This document shows, one piece after another, positions 8,238 to 14,974 of a stretch of 64,000 bases of DNA. Location: NCBI RefSeq assembly GCF_026420845.1, contig NZ_JAOWCB010000021.1, forward strand, positions 40,226 to 104,225. Reading direction: 5' to 3'. Each line of letters begins with the position of its first letter. Positions within the stretch are counted from its first letter, which is position 1. The notes under the pieces are model-generated. The model saw nothing but the letters and a program-made list of their open reading frames with translations, was not told the DNA's origin and did no database searches. The translations under genes and the position numbers were made by a program. This stretch comes from Streptomyces sp. PR69. GTDB taxonomy: Bacteria > Actinomycetota > Actinomycetes > Streptomycetales > Streptomycetaceae.

Positions 8238-8384
8238 TCAGCGCTTCTTGGCGCGGCGCGGGGTACGGGTCTTGTCGGCCCGGCGGGCGGCCGGGGGCTG
8301 GTGGGCACGCGAGCGGTCGGCCAGCTCCTGAAGCTGTCGCATCTGGGCGTAGGCCATCTCGATCGTGTACACGGTGGGTTTCAT
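8238..8384 (-). CDS. small basic hypothetical protein, 48 aa
   Basis: The ORF runs from ATG 8384 to TGA 8238: an N-terminal amphipathic stretch VYTIEMAYAQMRQLQELADR, then a Pro/Arg/Lys-rich tail ending RTPRRAKKR. It is too short for usual ORF cut-offs, but codon positions look coding, with G/C at most third positions. AGGAG directly abuts ATG 8384; a GTG four codons in (8372) would have that site 12 bp away, so the exact start is open. It is divergent from the Lrp gene and shares its promoter region. The basic tail could bind nucleic acid; function is unknown. Confidence 0.6.
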   Translation of the reverse strand: MKPTVYTIEMAYAQMRQLQELADRSRAHQPPAARRADKTRTPRRAKKR

Positions 8385-8420
8385 CTCCTGAAGGATCGTC
8401 GTTGATCGTCTGAAAGATTC

Positions 8421-8450
8421 ACAGGGTGTCGGCCCTGTATGCCTTAGATT
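8421..8450. promoter_or_regulatory. inverted repeat and -10 between the small basic gene and the Lrp gene
   Basis: ACAGGG-TGTCGG-CCCTGT (8421-8438) is a perfect 6-6-6 inverted repeat, followed by TAGATT at 8445-8450 as a candidate -10 for the Lrp gene. Lrp/AsnC proteins often bind and control their own promoter, so this is a candidate operator; no experimental consensus was matched. Confidence 0.4.
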
Positions 8451-8497
8451 CTACACGTAAACTTGCGGTATTGCTGAACAATGGAAGGCTCAGGCTT

Positions 8498-8953
8498 ATG
8501 GACGCCGTGGACAGGCAGCTCATCCAGGCCCTCAGGGAGAACGGCAGGGCCTCGTATGCGGAGCTCGGCCGGCTGGTGGGGCTCTCCGGTCCCTCCGTCA
8601 CCGACCGGATCAACCGTCTCGAGGCCGCGGGCGTCATCACCGGCTACCGCGCCACGGTCGACGCGCCCTCGCTCGGCCTCGGCGTCACCGCGCTCATCGG
8701 CATCTCGCTCTCCGACGCCGCCGACCACGAGGATGTGGCGCGCCGGCTGAAGGACCTCGCCGAGATCGAGGACTGCTGGTTCATCGCGGGCGACGACTCG
8801 TACATGCTCAAGGTGCGCGCCACCGACGTCGACGGCCTGGAGAAGACGATCCGCCGGCTGTCGGGGACGCGGGGCGTGTCCCGTACGCGTACGACGATCG
8901 TGCTGTCCACGAAGTGGGAGAACCGGGTCGGGGACCTGCCCGAAGAGGCGTAG
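8498..8953 (+). CDS. Lrp/AsnC-family transcriptional regulator
   Basis: A 151-residue regulator. The N-terminal winged helix-turn-helix (DRQLIQALRENGRASYAELG then SGPSVTDRINRLEAAGVI, about residues 5-50) is followed by the ligand-binding RAM domain (DAPSLGLGVTALIGISLSD through RTTIVLS). ATG 8498 is chosen because GGAAGG lies 9 bp upstream and the HTH begins at once; the frame is open further upstream to 8426. It stands between ubiX and mqnE in the menaquinone block, so it may respond to an amino acid and affect these genes, but nothing in the sequence proves that. Confidence 0.9.
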   Translation: MDAVDRQLIQALRENGRASYAELGRLVGLSGPSVTDRINRLEAAGVITGYRATVDAPSLGLGVTALIGISLSDAADHEDVARRLKDLAEIEDCWFIAGDDSYMLKVRATDVDGLEKTIRRLSGTRGVSRTRTTIVLSTKWENRVGDLPEEA

Positions 8954-8956
8954 CCG

Positions 8957-8962
8957 TAGTCT
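8957..8962 (+). promoter_or_regulatory. -10 element for mqnE
   Basis: TAGTCT lies just after the Lrp stop (8951-8953) and 39 bp ahead of ATG 9002, which has GGGAGG as its ribosome site. mqnE may therefore have its own promoter rather than depend on the Lrp transcript. Confidence 0.4.
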
Positions 8963-9001
8963 GGGTGGGGCCCGATTGATTGACGTATGGGAGGCGGGCG
9001 C

Positions 9002-10165
9002 ATGGACGCTGGACTCAAGCGCGAGCTGGAGGAGAAGGTCCGCTCCGGCGAGCGGCTGACCCGTGAGGACGGCATCGCGCTGTACGAGTCGGACGACCTG
9101 GCCTGGCTCGGCGGGCTCGCCCACGAGGTGCGCACCCGCAAGAACGGCGACGTCGTCCACTTCAACGTCAACCGTCATCTGAATATGACGAACGTGTGCA
9201 CGGCGTCCTGTGCGTACTGCTCCTTCCAGCGCAAGCCGGGGGAGAAGGACGCGTACACGATGCGCATCGAGGAGGCCGTCCGCCTCGCCAAGGCGATGGA
9301 GAGCGAGAACCTCACCGAGCTGCACATCGTCAACGGGCTCCACCCCAATCTGCCGTGGCGTTACTACCCGCGCTCGCTGAGCGAGTTGAAGAAGGCGCTG
9401 CCGAACGTCTCGCTGAAGGCGTTCACCGCGACCGAGATCCACCACTTCGAGACCATCTCGGGACTCTCGGCCTCCGAGATCCTGGATGAGCTGATCGAGG
9501 CGGGCCTTGAGTCGCTGACCGGCGGCGGCGCGGAGATCTTCGACTGGGAGGTCCGCCAGCACATCGTCGACCACCGCACCCACTGGGAGGACTGGTCGCG
9601 CATCCACCGCCTCGCGCACGAGAAGGGGCTCAAGACCCCGTGCACGATGCTGTACGGCCATATCGAGGAGCCGCGGCACCGGGTGGACCACGTCCTGCGG
9701 CTGCGTGAGCTCCAGGACGAGACCGGCGGCTTCCAGGTCTTCATCCCGCTGCGCTACCAGCACGACTTCGTCGACATGAAGGACGGCAAGGTCCGCAACA
9801 CGCTCCAGGCGCGCACCACGATGGCGACGGGCGCGGAGGCGCTGAAGACGTTCGCGGTGTCCCGGCTGCTGTTCGACAACGTCCGGCATGTGAAGGTCTT
9901 CTGGGTGATGCACGGCGTGCAGACCGCCCAGCTCGCGCTGCAGCACGGCGCGGACGACATGGACGGCTCGGTCGTCGAATACAAGATCACGCATGACGCG
10001 GACAACTACGGCACGCCGAACAAGCTGACGCGGGACGATCTGCTGGACCTGATCCGCGATGCGGGCTTCCGCCCGGTGGAGCGGAACACCCGGTACGAGG
10101 TGATCCGGGAGTACCCGGGGCCGGACCCGGACCGCCGGGAGTCCCCCCAGCCGATGCGGGTCTGA
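9002..10165 (+). CDS. mqnE: aminofutalosine synthase MqnE (radical SAM)
   Basis: A 387-residue radical SAM enzyme of the futalosine menaquinone route. It joins the MqnA product with S-adenosylmethionine to form aminofutalosine. The [4Fe-4S]/SAM motif is NVCTASCAYCSF with Cys66, Cys70 and Cys73. Family landmarks HIVNGLHPNLPW, KAFTATEIHHFE and CTMLYGHIEEPRHRVDH are intact. ATG 9002 is preferred over an in-frame ATG at 8987, since GGGAGG lies between them at good spacing for 9002. It is a paralogue of MqnC, also in this window, but the GLHPNLPW and YGHIEEP blocks distinguish it. Confidence 0.95.
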   Translation: MDAGLKRELEEKVRSGERLTREDGIALYESDDLAWLGGLAHEVRTRKNGDVVHFNVNRHLNMTNVCTASCAYCSFQRKPGEKDAYTMRIEEAVRLAKAMESENLTELHIVNGLHPNLPWRYYPRSLSELKKALPNVSLKAFTATEIHHFETISGLSASEILDELIEAGLESLTGGGAEIFDWEVRQHIVDHRTHWEDWSRIHRLAHEKGLKTPCTMLYGHIEEPRHRVDHVLRLRELQDETGGFQVFIPLRYQHDFVDMKDGKVRNTLQARTTMATGAEALKTFAVSRLLFDNVRHVKVFWVMHGVQTAQLALQHGADDMDGSVVEYKITHDADNYGTPNKLTRDDLLDLIRDAGFRPVERNTRYEVIREYPGPDPDRRESPQPMRV

Positions 10166-10264
10166 CCCGCCCGGCGCGGGGCTGCCCCGCCGTCGCGAGG
10201 CTGACCGCCGCCCGCGGCGCTGCCCCGCCCGCCCGATTGATCCACTGCGCGTCGTGCTTCACTG

Positions 10265-10281
10265 GACAGGCATCGCCTGTC
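10265..10281 (+). promoter_or_regulatory. short hairpin upstream of the DUF4229 gene
   Basis: GACAGGC-ATC-GCCTGTC is a perfect 7-3-7 inverted repeat, 22 bp before GTG 10304 and about 100 bp after the mqnE stop. It could be the mqnE terminator, an operator, or a leader structure; there is no T tract. Confidence 0.4.
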
Positions 10282-10303
10282 GTACGAAGAGAGAAGGCCC
10301 GCC

Positions 10304-10594
10304 GTGTCCGCAGCAAAGCCGAACGCCGCGATCCGGTACACACTCCTGCGTCTTGCCGTCTTCGTCGGCTCGTTCCTCGTCGTCGCCGGGCTGGTCCAGT
10401 TCGGCATCCTGCCCAAGGGGCTCGGCGACTCCAACTTCGTCTGGGTCGTGCTGCTGGCGCTCGTCGTCTCCGCGCCGCTCAGCTTTGTGCTGCTGCGCAG
10501 GCAGCGGGAGGCGATGTCCGAGCAGATCGTCGACCAGGTGGACCGGGCGAAGGCGCGCCTGGAGGCGAACCGCACCCAGGAGGACGGGGCGTAA
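10304..10594 (+). CDS. DUF4229 small membrane protein
   Basis: A 96-residue protein with two membrane helices (about residues 14-33 and 44-64) and a basic/acidic cytoplasmic tail (RRQREAMSEQIVDQVDRAKARLEANRTQEDG) predicted to form a helix. This layout matches the actinobacterial DUF4229 family. GTG 10304 has GAGAGAAGG at normal spacing. Function unknown. It follows mqnE, as I recall it does in other Streptomyces, and ends at a strong terminator. Confidence 0.8.
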   Translation: MSAAKPNAAIRYTLLRLAVFVGSFLVVAGLVQFGILPKGLGDSNFVWVVLLALVVSAPLSFVLLRRQREAMSEQIVDQVDRAKARLEANRTQEDGA

Positions 10595-10624
10595 CCTTCC
10601 TCACATCCGTCCGCATACCTTCCG

Positions 10625-10664
10625 GAGTCCCAGCAGGGGAGTACCCGCTCCCTGGCTGGGACTC
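10625..10664 (+). terminator. terminator after the DUF4229 gene
   Basis: GAGTCCCAGC (10625-10634) pairs perfectly with GCTGGGACTC (10655-10664). AGGGGAG/CTCCCT extends the stem inside the loop, and TGTGGTTTTGGGG follows. It separates the menaquinone side from the symporter unit. Confidence 0.8.
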
Positions 10665-10710
10665 TGTGGTTTTGGGGCGTGACCGCCTTCGAATCAGACC
10701 CAAAGAAGAG

Positions 10711-10742
10711 CTTTGAGCTTCTCAAAGTTCAAGTGTTAACGT
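10711..10742 (+). promoter_or_regulatory. promoter of leader peptide/symporter with overlapping palindrome
   Basis: -35 TTGAGC (10713-10718), an 18-bp spacer and -10 TAACGT (10737-10742) end 7 bp before ATG 10750, so the leader peptide is probably translated from a leaderless mRNA. The perfect inverted repeat CTTTGAG-CTT-CTCAAAG (10711-10727) covers the -35 and is a good operator candidate for an unknown repressor. Confidence 0.65.
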
Positions 10743-10749
10743 GTCCGGC

Positions 10750-10860
10750 ATGACGACAGCAGTGCGCCGCCACCACGACGCCGCGGGCATCCCGCTCGTG
10801 GCGCGCCTGCATGTCGATCTCTGCCGCTGTATGTCCGCGGTCTGTTGCCGCTCGGTCTGA
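10750..10860 (+). CDS. Cys-rich leader peptide, 36 aa
   Basis: A complete mini-ORF: ATG 10750, stop TGA 10858. The second half reads VDLCRCMSAVCCRSV, with four Cys codons (residues 25, 27, 32, 33) in nine positions. Short Cys-ended peptides of this kind are known in actinobacteria ahead of sulfur and cysteine genes, where ribosome stalling at Cys codons senses cysteine supply. A promoter with leaderless spacing precedes it, and a terminator-like hairpin follows 14 bp after the stop, then the symporter gene. The attenuator role is inferred from this architecture. Confidence 0.75.
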   Translation: MTTAVRRHHDAAGIPLVARLHVDLCRCMSAVCCRSV

Positions 10861-10874
10861 CCCGGCATCATGCA

Positions 10875-10905
10875 GCGGCGCCGCGCATCTGCGCGTGGGC
10901 GCCGC
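10875..10905 (+). terminator. candidate attenuator hairpin before the symporter
   Basis: The outer stem GCGGCGCC (10875-10882) pairs perfectly with GGCGCCGC (10898-10905); the inner stem is GCGCA-TC-TGCGC (10883-10894). ACCTTCTGTCC follows, so the T tract is weak. CATGCAG at 10869-10875, touching the hairpin base, is complementary to CTGCATG inside the leader ORF at 10807-10813. That gives a possible alternative pairing controlled by ribosome position. Confidence 0.55.
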
Positions 10906-10954
10906 ACCTTCTGTCCGTATGACTTGAAGCTCTATACGTCACTGGAGTGTGCCC

Positions 10955-12334
10955 GTGTCCGCGAACACCGCGAACACCCCATCCGCGTCCCCCTCCCCGG
11001 CCGATTCCCCCGCCCCGGCTCCCGCGTCCGGCTTCCGGCTGCCGAAGGTCCCGTTCTGGGCCCAGATCGTCGCCGGTCTCACCCTGGGCGTCCTGCTCGG
11101 CTGGCTCGCCCGCAGCCAGGACGTCTCCTGGCTCAAGGACACCCTCGACCAGATCGGCTCGATCTTCGTCCAGCTGCTGAAGCTGGCCGTCGCGCCGCTC
11201 GTCTTCTTTGCGATCCTGGTGTCGATCACCAATCTGCGGAAGGTCAACAACGCCGCCCGGCTGGCCACCCGCACCCTGCTCTGGTTCATGATCACATCGC
11301 TGATCGCGGTCGGCATCGGCCTGACCATCGGCCTGCTCACCAACCCGGGCTCCGGCACCGGCCTCACGCCCCGCGACGGGGCCGCGCCCAAGCACGAGGG
11401 CAGCTGGATCGACTTCCTGACCGGGATCATCCCGACCGACGTCATCACGCCCTTCACCGAGCTGAACGTCCTGCAGATCGTCTTCATGGGCGCCGTCGCC
11501 GGCATCGCCGCCCTCAAGCTCGGCGAGCGCGCCCAGCCGATCCTCGCGCTGAGCGAGTCCGTGCTGGAGCTGCTGCAGAAGGCCCTGTGGTGGGTCATCC
11601 GCCTGGCGCCGCTCGGCACCGTCGGCCTCATCGGCTATGCGATCGCCGACTACGGCTGGGAGCTGATCGGCAAGTACGCCACCTTCACCGCGGACATCTA
11701 CATCGGCTGCGCGCTGGTGCTGTTCGGCGTCTACCCGCTGCTGCTCGCCACCGTCGCCAAGGTCAGCCCGGTGCAGTTCTTCCGCGGCGCCTGGCCCGCC
11801 ATCCAGCTGGCCTTTGTCTCCCGCTCCTCCGTCGGCACCATGCCGGTCACGCAGCGGGTCACCGAGCGCCTCGGCGTTCCGAAGGAGTACACCTCCTTCG
11901 CGGTGCCGTTCGGCGCGACGACCAAGATGGACGGCTGCGCCGCGATCTACCCGGCCATCGCCGCGATCTTCATCGCGGAGATCTTCGGGATCCAGCTCGG
12001 CATCCAGGAGTATCTGCTCATCGTCTTCGTCTCGGTCGTCGGCTCCGCCGCCACGGCGGGCCTGACCGGAGCGACGGTCATGCTCACCCTGACCCTCTCC
12101 ACCCTGGGCCTTCCGCTGGAGGGCGTGGGTCTGCTGCTGGCCATTGACCCGGTCCTGGACATGATGCGCACGGCCACGAACGTCGCCGGCCAGGCGCTGG
12201 TCCCGGTCGTCGTCGCGGCCCGCGAGAAGATCCTCGACCACGACGCGTACAACTCGGCCACCTCGTCCCCGATCACGGACACGGACGTCCGCGAGGCCGA
12301 GCGGAAGCCGTCGCTTCCGGTGGTCGCGGCCTAG
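10955..12334 (+). CDS. dicarboxylate/amino acid:cation symporter (DAACS family)
   Basis: A 459-residue secondary transporter of the DAACS/GltP family. Hallmarks are the serine-rich re-entrant loop SRSSVGTMPVTQ, the cation-binding FGATTKMDG (GATVNMDG in glutamate carriers), and the HP2-region TAGLTGATVMLTLTLSTLGLPLEG. About eight helices plus two hairpins are expected. The family moves glutamate, aspartate, C4-dicarboxylates or, in TcyP-type members, cystine. The Cys-codon leader peptide upstream favours a sulfur amino acid, but this is inference. GTG 10955 is chosen over 10949 because GGAG is then 7 bp away. The N-terminal 30 residues are Pro/Ala/Ser rich and probably cytoplasmic. Confidence 0.9.
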   Translation: MSANTANTPSASPSPADSPAPAPASGFRLPKVPFWAQIVAGLTLGVLLGWLARSQDVSWLKDTLDQIGSIFVQLLKLAVAPLVFFAILVSITNLRKVNNAARLATRTLLWFMITSLIAVGIGLTIGLLTNPGSGTGLTPRDGAAPKHEGSWIDFLTGIIPTDVITPFTELNVLQIVFMGAVAGIAALKLGERAQPILALSESVLELLQKALWWVIRLAPLGTVGLIGYAIADYGWELIGKYATFTADIYIGCALVLFGVYPLLLATVAKVSPVQFFRGAWPAIQLAFVSRSSVGTMPVTQRVTERLGVPKEYTSFAVPFGATTKMDGCAAIYPAIAAIFIAEIFGIQLGIQEYLLIVFVSVVGSAATAGLTGATVMLTLTLSTLGLPLEGVGLLLAIDPVLDMMRTATNVAGQALVPVVVAAREKILDHDAYNSATSSPITDTDVREAERKPSLPVVAA

Positions 12335-12415
12335 CGCTCCGCGGAGGCAGCGCTCCGCGGGGGACGTGCCCGCGGCCGGCCGTTGGGCGGGTGCGGGCAC
12401 GCCGTGGCGCTGCCG

Positions 12416-13492
12416 TCAGCTCGCGACGCCCGGCACGGCGGCGGCCCGGAGGCGGTGCAGGACCGCCATGCGGTTCTCGGCCTGGATACGGCGGGTGGCG
12501 GCGCGGTCCGGGTAGCAGCGGGTGAACATCCGGGTGAAGTGGGTCCCGTAGTGGAGGGTTTCGGCGGCCGCGCCGGGGGCCGCGGTGAGCGGGCGCAGCG
12601 TGGTGTCGAAGGCCGGTTCGTGGAAGTAGGCCAGAGCGAAGCGCTCGCGGTCGGCCAGCTGGACCTTGTGCGGGGTGGAGAGCAGAGCGCCGTCCGTCAG
12701 GAACTGGAGGATGTCGCCGGGGAAGACCGTGATGGCGGAGGGCGTCGGCGGGACGTAGATCCAGCCGGCGTCCTGCTCGTACATCCCCGCCGTGCTCTCG
12801 CCCTCCCGCCAGTTGCGGGCCCGGGGCTCGCCGGGGAGGGGCGGGCGGACGTAGAGGCCGCCGACGCCGTCCTGGACCGCGAGGACCAGCAGCCCGTAGT
12901 CGGTGTGCGCGCCGATGCCGCGGACGGCGCCGGCGGGGGTGGGGGCGCCGGCGGGTGCGGGCGGGAAGCGCAGGACGCGCAGATGGTGCCAGCCGTCGCG
13001 GGTCAGGGAGGTCAGCGCGGCGGGGTCGGACAGACCGAGACCCAGCGCCGTGAGTTGCAGGATCGTTTCAGCGAGGGCGCCCAGGCCCGCCGCAAAGGCG
13101 CTGACGGCCTGTCGGAAGTCCGCGCCCGGCCAGGGCACGGGGCCGTGGCACGGCCAGCCGTCCCGTACCCGAGGATCGTCCCGGGGGATGTCCCGGGTGA
13201 CGGTGAAGATCTCCGGCCGGTCCGGCTCGCCCGCGGTCAGCTCCTCGCCCGAGGCGGCATAGCCGCTGTAGGACAGATCGCTGACGAGCGCCGATTTGGC
13301 CAGGTGCGGCCTGATGAAGAACCGCCGCGCGGCGCCCGTCGCGGAGCCGGTGAGGGCGTCCTGCGCGGGGGACGCGGCGGCCTGGAAGACGCCGTCGGTC
13401 CGCCAGGCTCGCAGAAGCGCCTGGCCGAGAGCGTGGTCGGCCGCATCGCCGCGGACCGACTCCGGCAGATGGAACGTCTGAAGCGTCGTCAT
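12416..13492 (-). CDS. ethylene-forming-enzyme-like 2OG-Fe(II) oxygenase
   Basis: A 358-residue protein that, compared from memory with Pseudomonas ethylene-forming enzyme (EFE), aligns over its whole length, including MTTLQTFHLP at the start. EFE turns 2-oxoglutarate into ethylene and CO2 and also hydroxylates L-arginine. The iron ligands are His196 and Asp198 (GIGAHTDYGLL) and His275 (LLSTPHKV); Arg284 (RERFALAYF) should bind 2OG. Residues of the EFE arginine pocket also appear conserved: Glu84 and Thr86 (SGEELTAG), Arg172 (HLRVLRF), Tyr199, Phe290, and Arg325-Cys326 (TRCYPDR). ATG 13492 is chosen because it matches the family N-terminus; the frame extends to 13630. It is divergent from a TetR gene. 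It is clearly distinct from the other 2OG oxygenase in this window. Confidence 0.88.
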   Translation of the reverse strand: MTTLQTFHLPESVRGDAADHALGQALLRAWRTDGVFQAAASPAQDALTGSATGAARRFFIRPHLAKSALVSDLSYSGYAASGEELTAGEPDRPEIFTVTRDIPRDDPRVRDGWPCHGPVPWPGADFRQAVSAFAAGLGALAETILQLTALGLGLSDPAALTSLTRDGWHHLRVLRFPPAPAGAPTPAGAVRGIGAHTDYGLLVLAVQDGVGGLYVRPPLPGEPRARNWREGESTAGMYEQDAGWIYVPPTPSAITVFPGDILQFLTDGALLSTPHKVQLADRERFALAYFHEPAFDTTLRPLTAAPGAAAETLHYGTHFTRMFTRCYPDRAATRRIQAENRMAVLHRLRAAAVPGVAS

Positions 13493-13560
13493 CCCGCTCG
13501 CCTCTCTTGTGATGTCTCCTGCGCGCCGCCGGGCGTCGCTGAGCGTTCCTATGGCCGCAA

Positions 13561-13575
13561 CACGTAGGGAACGTG
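13561..13575. promoter_or_regulatory. palindrome between EFE-like and TetR genes
   Basis: CACGT-AGGGA-ACGTG is a perfect 5-5-5 inverted repeat in the 217-bp divergent region, the size and place expected of a TetR-family operator acting on both genes. CGTTCCTA at 13544-13551 is also nearly complementary to TAGGGAACG at 13565-13573. Confidence 0.4.
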
Positions 13576-13640
13576 AGGAAGGTTCAGTTACTCCTCGGCC
13601 ACCCGGCCGCGAGGAGCGGTTCAGGGCCATCGGCGGGCCG

Positions 13641-13646
13641 TAGGCT
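13641..13646 (+). promoter_or_regulatory. -10 element for the TetR gene
   Basis: TAGGCT is followed by a leader of roughly 55 bp ending in GGGAGGA, 9 bp before ATG 13710. No clear -35 was seen. Confidence 0.4.
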
Positions 13647-13709
13647 TACCGGGCGGTAGGGGGAGCGGGGGAAGCAGGTGTGGCGTGTGGGGCGGGAGGA
13701 TGTTCTGAG

Positions 13710-14405
13710 ATGGGTGCGGCGAAGAGCGCTACCAGTGCGACCAGCGCGACGAGTGCGACGAGTGCGACGAGCGCGAAGGGCAAACGCATGCCGCGTGCCG
13801 TCCGCGAGCGCCAGATGATGGACGCCGCGGTGCGGACCTTCGGACAGCGCGGCTACCGCGCGGCGTCGATGGACGAGATCGCCGAACTGGCGGGGGTGTC
13901 AAAACCCCTGGTCTATCTGTATCTGAACTCCAAGGAGGAGCTGTTCACCGCTTGCATCCGACGGGAGGCGCAGGCGCTGATCGAGGCCGTGCGGGCCGGG
14001 GTCGAGCCGGGGCTTCCCGCCGACCGGCAGCTGTGGACGGGGCTCGCGGCGTTCTTCACGCACACCGCGCGGCACCCGGACGGCTGGGCGGTGCTGCACC
14101 GTCAGGCGCGTACGCACGGCGAGCCGTTCGCCGCGGTGGTCACGGCGATGCGGAATGAACTGGTGGCCTTTGTGACGGCGCTGATAGGGGCCGCCGCCCG
14201 TGAGACGCACCGCGGCCCGGAGCTGGGCGACCGCGATGTCGCGGGGCTGGCCCAGGCGCTGGTGGGCGCGGCGGAGTCCCTCGCGGGCTGGGCGAACGAG
14301 ACCGGGGGCGTGACGGCCAAGGAGGCGGCCGGCACCCTGATGAACTTCGCCTGGATGGGCCTCGGCAACCTCATGGAGGACCGGCGGTGGTCTCCTCCGC
14401 GCTGA
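13710..14405 (+). CDS. TetR-family transcriptional regulator
   Basis: A 231-residue regulator. The N-terminal HTH (MMDAAVRTFGQRGYRAASMDEIAELAGVSKPLVYLYLNSKEELF, about residues 34-77) is typical TetR; the C-terminal domain (about 80-231) is a helical ligand pocket. The first 23 residues are an unusual Ser-Ala-Thr repeat encoded by a 9-bp tandem repeat (13725-13778). ATG 13710 has GGGAGGA at good spacing; a later ATG at 13788 would remove the repeat. It is divergent from the EFE-like gene, which it may control. Its ligand is unknown. Confidence 0.9.
   Translation: MGAAKSATSATSATSATSATSAKGKRMPRAVRERQMMDAAVRTFGQRGYRAASMDEIAELAGVSKPLVYLYLNSKEELFTACIRREAQALIEAVRAGVEPGLPADRQLWTGLAAFFTHTARHPDGWAVLHRQARTHGEPFAAVVTAMRNELVAFVTALIGAAARETHRGPELGDRDVAGLAQALVGAAESLAGWANETGGVTAKEAAGTLMNFAWMGLGNLMEDRRWSPPR
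13725..13778 (+). repeat. 9-bp tandem repeat inside the TetR gene, six copies
   Basis: Units of the form AGYGCGACS encode Ser-Ala-Thr five times, then Ser-Ala-Lys. Such microsatellites can change copy number, which would only lengthen or shorten the N-terminal tail. Confidence 0.85.
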
Positions 14406-14432
14406 CGCTCAGCGGGACGGAGCGGCCGGCGC

Positions 14433-14873
14433 TCAGCCGTCCGCCGCCGCTCGGCGGTCCGCCGATTCTCCGCCGTCGCCGTGCCGTCGGCGCCACTGCT
14501 GTACGACCTCCTCGACGTCGTACGGCTTGAGCCCCAGCGGCGGCCCCTCCGGCGGGCGGCGGATCGCCTGGGCGATCTTCTCGTTGATCCCGGCCACGAT
14601 GCGGCGCACCGCCGTCTCCGAGGGGGCCCGGGCCGCGGACGCCAGCGCGTCCTCCGCCTCCTTGCGGAGCGCGAGCGTCGGCGGCAGCACGGACAGGCCC
14701 TCGCGCTGCATCTTGCCCTTGACCCACCACAGATCGTCGTAGGCCTCGCCGCTCTCCGGCAGGGGCATGCCGATGCCGGGCAGGTCCTTGAAGTCGCCGC
14801 GCTCCGTCGCCTCACGGATCTGCCGGTCGACCCATGATTCAAAGCTGACACCGGGTGGCTTCCGCTCCGTCAT
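14433..14873 (-). CDS. DUF1992 (DnaJ-C28-like) protein
   Basis: A 146-residue protein with the DUF1992 signature: FESWVDRQIREATERGDFKD, LPGIGMPLP, then the helical core WWVKGKMQREGLSVLPPTLALRKE cut across two helices. The same domain occurs in eukaryotic DNAJC28 but without a J domain here. The molecular role is unknown. ATG 14873 is chosen because the conserved domain begins 8-10 residues later. It converges with the TetR gene, 27 bp apart, and the tail (RRRHGDGGESADRRAAADG) is low complexity. Confidence 0.85.
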   Translation of the reverse strand: MTERKPPGVSFESWVDRQIREATERGDFKDLPGIGMPLPESGEAYDDLWWVKGKMQREGLSVLPPTLALRKEAEDALASAARAPSETAVRRIVAGINEKIAQAIRRPPEGPPLGLKPYDVEEVVQQWRRRHGDGGESADRRAAADG

Positions 14874-14974
14874 GACTCCAGCGTACGAGCCCGGCGTGCC
14901 AGATGGCCGGGATCCGCCGCTCGAAGCGGTGAATCCCGGCCAGGGAGTGCCAGAGCGCACCGTGTGGTGCGGGG

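Noticed and set aside
14371..14730. Overlapping minus-strand frame of 119 codons in the DUF1992 gene
   Set aside because: The neighbouring frame carries the DUF1992 signature; this one has only Gly/Arg/Ala-rich sequence.
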